Source: UBA966 sp046350355 (GTDB lineage Bacteria; Planctomycetota; Phycisphaerae; Phycisphaerales; SM1A02). From it: a stretch of DNA of 64,000 bases. Of the stretch, positions 62,231 through 64,000 are shown piece by piece (within the stretch, counting starts at the first letter, position 1; the number at the start of each line of letters is the position of its first letter). The notes under the pieces were generated by a model. The model was not told where the DNA came from and made no database searches. It saw only the letters and a program-made list of their open reading frames with translations. The stretch lies in the NCBI GenBank assembly GCA_046350355.1, contig JAXMAN010000003.1, forward strand, positions 62,001-126,000, in the 5' to 3' direction. The translations under genes were made by a program, and so were the position numbers.

Positions 62231-63004
62231 ATGTCCAGCCTCACCATCCGCTCGCTCGCCCTCGCCACCGTTGCCGCCGCCGCGACCGCCGCGCCGGCCT
62301 TCGCCTGGGTCGAGACCTTCGACAACCCCGTCACCCTCAGCAACACCCAGGCCGCCGGCGCCTGGTACACGGACCGCTACGCGCCCGCGGGCTTCACCTC
62401 GCCCGTCTTCTTCGACGGCGACGACCGCCTGCAGCAGAGCATCAGCGCCGCCGACGGCGCGAGCTCGCGTCCCGGCGCCTACTCGTCCAGCTTCTACAAC
62501 ACGCAGGGCCGCAAGTACGACCTCGACTCGGGCGTCACCACGATGAGCATCGACCTCTTTGTCGGCTCCGACTGGGGCTCGACGGGCCGCCGCATGGCCG
62601 GCTTCTGGGGCACCGCCTTCGACGGCAGCAACAACATCGGCGGCTACCCGATCCTCGAGTTCACCAGCGACGGCGGCGTCGGCCGCTTCCGCGCCTGGGA
62701 TGTCGACACCGGCAACTGGCTCGACCTCGGCCTGCCCACCGGCTTCGGCTACGGCCAGTGGTACACGCTGGGCATCAGCCTCAGCGGCGGCATGGCGACC
62801 TACACCGTCGGCGACCTCTCGCTCTCGGTGAACGCGGCCACCTCGGTCAGCCTGAGCAACGTCATCCTGCAGGGCTACAACACCCAGGCCGGCGTCAGCT
62901 ACGACATCTACTGGGACAACCTCACCAGCCCCGTCCCCGCCCCCGGCGCGCTCGCGCTGCTGGGCATGGCCGGCCTCGCCGGCTCGCGCCGCCGCCGCGC
63001 CTGA
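62231..63004 (+). CDS. secreted PEP-CTERM-like protein, concanavalin/LamG-like beta domain
   Basis: 257 residues from the ATG at 62231 with CGGAG upstream. Signal peptide SLALATVAAAATAAPAFA. The body (WVETFDNPVTLSNTQAAGAW ... DRLQQSISAADGASSRPGAY ... WYTLGISLSGGMATYTVGDL) looks like a jelly-roll lectin-type domain. The tail is PAPGALALLGMAGLAGSRRR then RA. Repeat copy 3 follows. Confidence 0.84.
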   Translation: MSSLTIRSLALATVAAAATAAPAFAWVETFDNPVTLSNTQAAGAWYTDRYAPAGFTSPVFFDGDDRLQQSISAADGASSRPGAYSSSFYNTQGRKYDLDSGVTTMSIDLFVGSDWGSTGRRMAGFWGTAFDGSNNIGGYPILEFTSDGGVGRFRAWDVDTGNWLDLGLPTGFGYGQWYTLGISLSGGMATYTVGDLSLSVNAATSVSLSNVILQGYNTQAGVSYDIYWDNLTSPVPAPGALALLGMAGLAGSRRRRA

Positions 63005-63005
63005 T

Positions 63006-63054
63006 TCCAAGCCCTTTTCCCTCGCCCGTGCGTGAAAGCGCATTGGGTGAGCTT
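63006..63054 (+). repeat. 49-nt intergenic hairpin repeat, copy 3
   Basis: Differs from copies 1 and 2 by a single base (TGCGT instead of TGCGC) in the upper stem, which changes a C-G pair to U-G and so keeps the hairpin. Confidence 0.85.
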
Positions 63055-63111
63055 CGACTCGCAGCTCACCGCACGAACCACTTTCGGAACTCATTGCTCG
63101 GAGCACCTGCC

Positions 63112-63819
63112 ATGAAGACCGTCCTCCTCGCCGCTTCCACCGTCGCCCTCATCGCCGGCACCGCCAGCGCCATGCCCGGCTTCGGCCAGCTCTCGTACAA
63201 CGGCAACCCGATCGCCTTCACGCCTGGCTCCGGTATCGGCAACGACGGCTTCACCTACAGCGAGTCCACGATCGGCGGCGGCGGCAAGCTGCTCGTCGGC
63301 CTCAAGGCCACCGAGTACTACTACGGCGGCAACGGCAACATGAACCCGGGCGACAGCACCTGGTCCCCCGACCAGCCCGCGGGCGGCTCGTGGCTCAACG
63401 TCGACGGCCTCGGCCGCTACACCGGCGCCGCCGGCGAGTCCACCTACAAGCCGGGTGGCAGCTCGCGCGCCCGCTGGAACTTCGACTGGAGCGTCACCAT
63501 CGACGGCGTCGCCCCGACCGCCGGCATCGCCAACATGACGATGACGATCACGCGCCCCGACATGACCGTGATCAACGTCGGCACCGCCGACATCACCGTC
63601 TGGGGCTACCAGGATTCGTGGAACGTCGGCTTCAACTTCCTGAGCGCCTTCAACGGCATCAACGACCTGGGCGAGTGGAAGATCAGCCTCGCGATCACCG
63701 ACGCCACCGGCGGCGGCTACCTCTGCGGCCAGGACATCTTCGTCACGACGCCCGCCCCCGGCGCGCTCGCGCTGCTGGGCATCGCCGGCCTCGCCGGCTC
63801 GCGCCGCCGCCGCGGCTGA
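63112..63819 (+). CDS. secreted PEP-CTERM-like protein
   Basis: 235 residues behind CGGAG. Signal peptide TVLLAASTVALIAGTASA. Beta-rich body (FGQLSYNGNPIAFTPGSGIG ... WSPDQPAGGSWLNVDGLGRY ... TMTITRPDMTVINVGTADIT) with no recognised enzyme site. The tail is PAPGALALLGIAGLAGSRRR then RG. No copy of the 49-nt repeat follows. Likely another surface or matrix protein of the cluster. Confidence 0.83.
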   Translation: MKTVLLAASTVALIAGTASAMPGFGQLSYNGNPIAFTPGSGIGNDGFTYSESTIGGGGKLLVGLKATEYYYGGNGNMNPGDSTWSPDQPAGGSWLNVDGLGRYTGAAGESTYKPGGSSRARWNFDWSVTIDGVAPTAGIANMTMTITRPDMTVINVGTADITVWGYQDSWNVGFNFLSAFNGINDLGEWKISLAITDATGGGYLCGQDIFVTTPAPGALALLGIAGLAGSRRRRG

Positions 63820-63876
63820 GCCCACCGCGCGGCGCGGCACGCCGCATGGTTCCGGGGACAACCTTCGTTCGTTTCA

Positions 63877-63909
63877 CCCTTTCAGAGTTCCCCTTTCAGC
63901 CCCTTTCAG
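63877..63909 (+). repeat. three short direct repeats upstream of the last gene
   Basis: CCCTTTCAG occurs at 63877, 63891 and 63901, just before the ribosome site of the gene at 63919. Role unknown. Confidence 0.35.
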
Positions 63910-63918
63910 GAGTTCACC

Positions 63919-64000
63919 GTGAATCGCAAGTTCTTCATCGCGTCGGCCATCGCGGCCGTTTCCATCGCCTCGGCCGCTTCGGCGGACATCATCGCGGCAT
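63919..64000 (+). CDS. 5' end of another secreted protein (partial)
   Basis: A GTG preceded by AGGAG opens a frame reading VNRKFFIASAIAAVSIASAA then SADIIAA, a complete signal peptide with a cleavage site; the gene runs off the window. Same orientation and spacing as the five preceding genes, so probably the next member of the cluster. Confidence 0.75.
   Translation, partial: MNRKFFIASAIAAVSIASAASADIIAA

Noticed and set aside
59921..64000. An exosortase gene accompanying the PEP-CTERM-like proteins.
   Set aside because: None of the coding sequences here shows exosortase membrane topology or its Cys/Arg/His motif; it must lie elsewhere.

Overview
The window is very GC-rich, densely packed DNA from a bacterium that looks like a planctomycete of the class Phycisphaerae. 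This is an inference from content: secreted proteins ending in tandem dockerin-like motifs (GADLGLLLGAWG), a family of secreted proteins ending in a planctomycete-type PEP-CTERM tail (PAPGALALLG...RRRR), a zinc-ribbon membrane protein, a Tricorn-type protease, and a fused CcoN-CcoO oxidase. No rRNA or tRNA gene was seen.

Layout. 1-7.6 kb: a dockerin-tailed protein fragment, a large secreted metzincin protease, then a translationally coupled trio (Gfo/Idh/MocA oxidoreductase, DUF1573-like lipoprotein, GH29 alpha-L-fucosidase) and a YdeI-type protein. 7.8-9.8 kb: a GYF-domain membrane protein divergent from a stand-alone P-type ATPase nucleotide-binding domain, then pgeF. 9.8-19.2 kb (minus strand): transketolase, a Cys-rich protein and a TolC / membrane-fusion / ABC ATPase / two-permease efflux operon with a lipoprotein at its end. 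19.2-25.1 kb: two secreted surface proteins, a thioredoxin/TPR-like protein, an Old Yellow Enzyme and a flippase.

25.3-39.2 kb: an Rrf2 Fe-S regulator divergent from a complete cbb3 oxidase locus (ccoNO-Q-P-G-H, a SafE-like protein, ccoI, ccoS). Next come a YCII/SRPBCC protein, pyrophosphatase, tag and copA, so structural genes, assembly factors and copper supply sit together. 39.2-43.8 kb: a zinc-ribbon protein, two crcB fluoride channel genes, hypothetical genes, and a decayed DUF433/DUF5615 toxin-antitoxin pair cut by an IS3 remnant. 43.9-47.8 kb: adenine deaminase and a ureohydrolase, convergent across a 34-bp perfect palindrome, and a Tat-exported phosphoesterase. 47.8-54.8 kb (minus): an UnbV/FG-GAP protein, a Tricorn-type protease, ExbB and two ExbD. 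54.9-57.6 kb: a membrane protein and a 6-phosphogluconate dehydrogenase.

57.8-64 kb is the most distinctive part. A receiver-less sigma-54 activator is followed by two identical-architecture inverted repeats (TGTCTC-N5-GAGACA, 33 bp apart) and a near-consensus -24/-12 promoter. These lie ahead of a hypothetical gene, a tiny gene and at least six secreted proteins in tandem, five with a PEP-CTERM-like tail and a sixth cut by the window edge. Two of them carry a Cys...Gln pattern resembling bacterial thioester adhesins, and three are followed by a 49-nt hairpin-forming repeat. Across the window, many genes without a Shine-Dalgarno have a TANNNT hexamer only 4-12 nt before the start codon, which suggests widespread leaderless transcripts.
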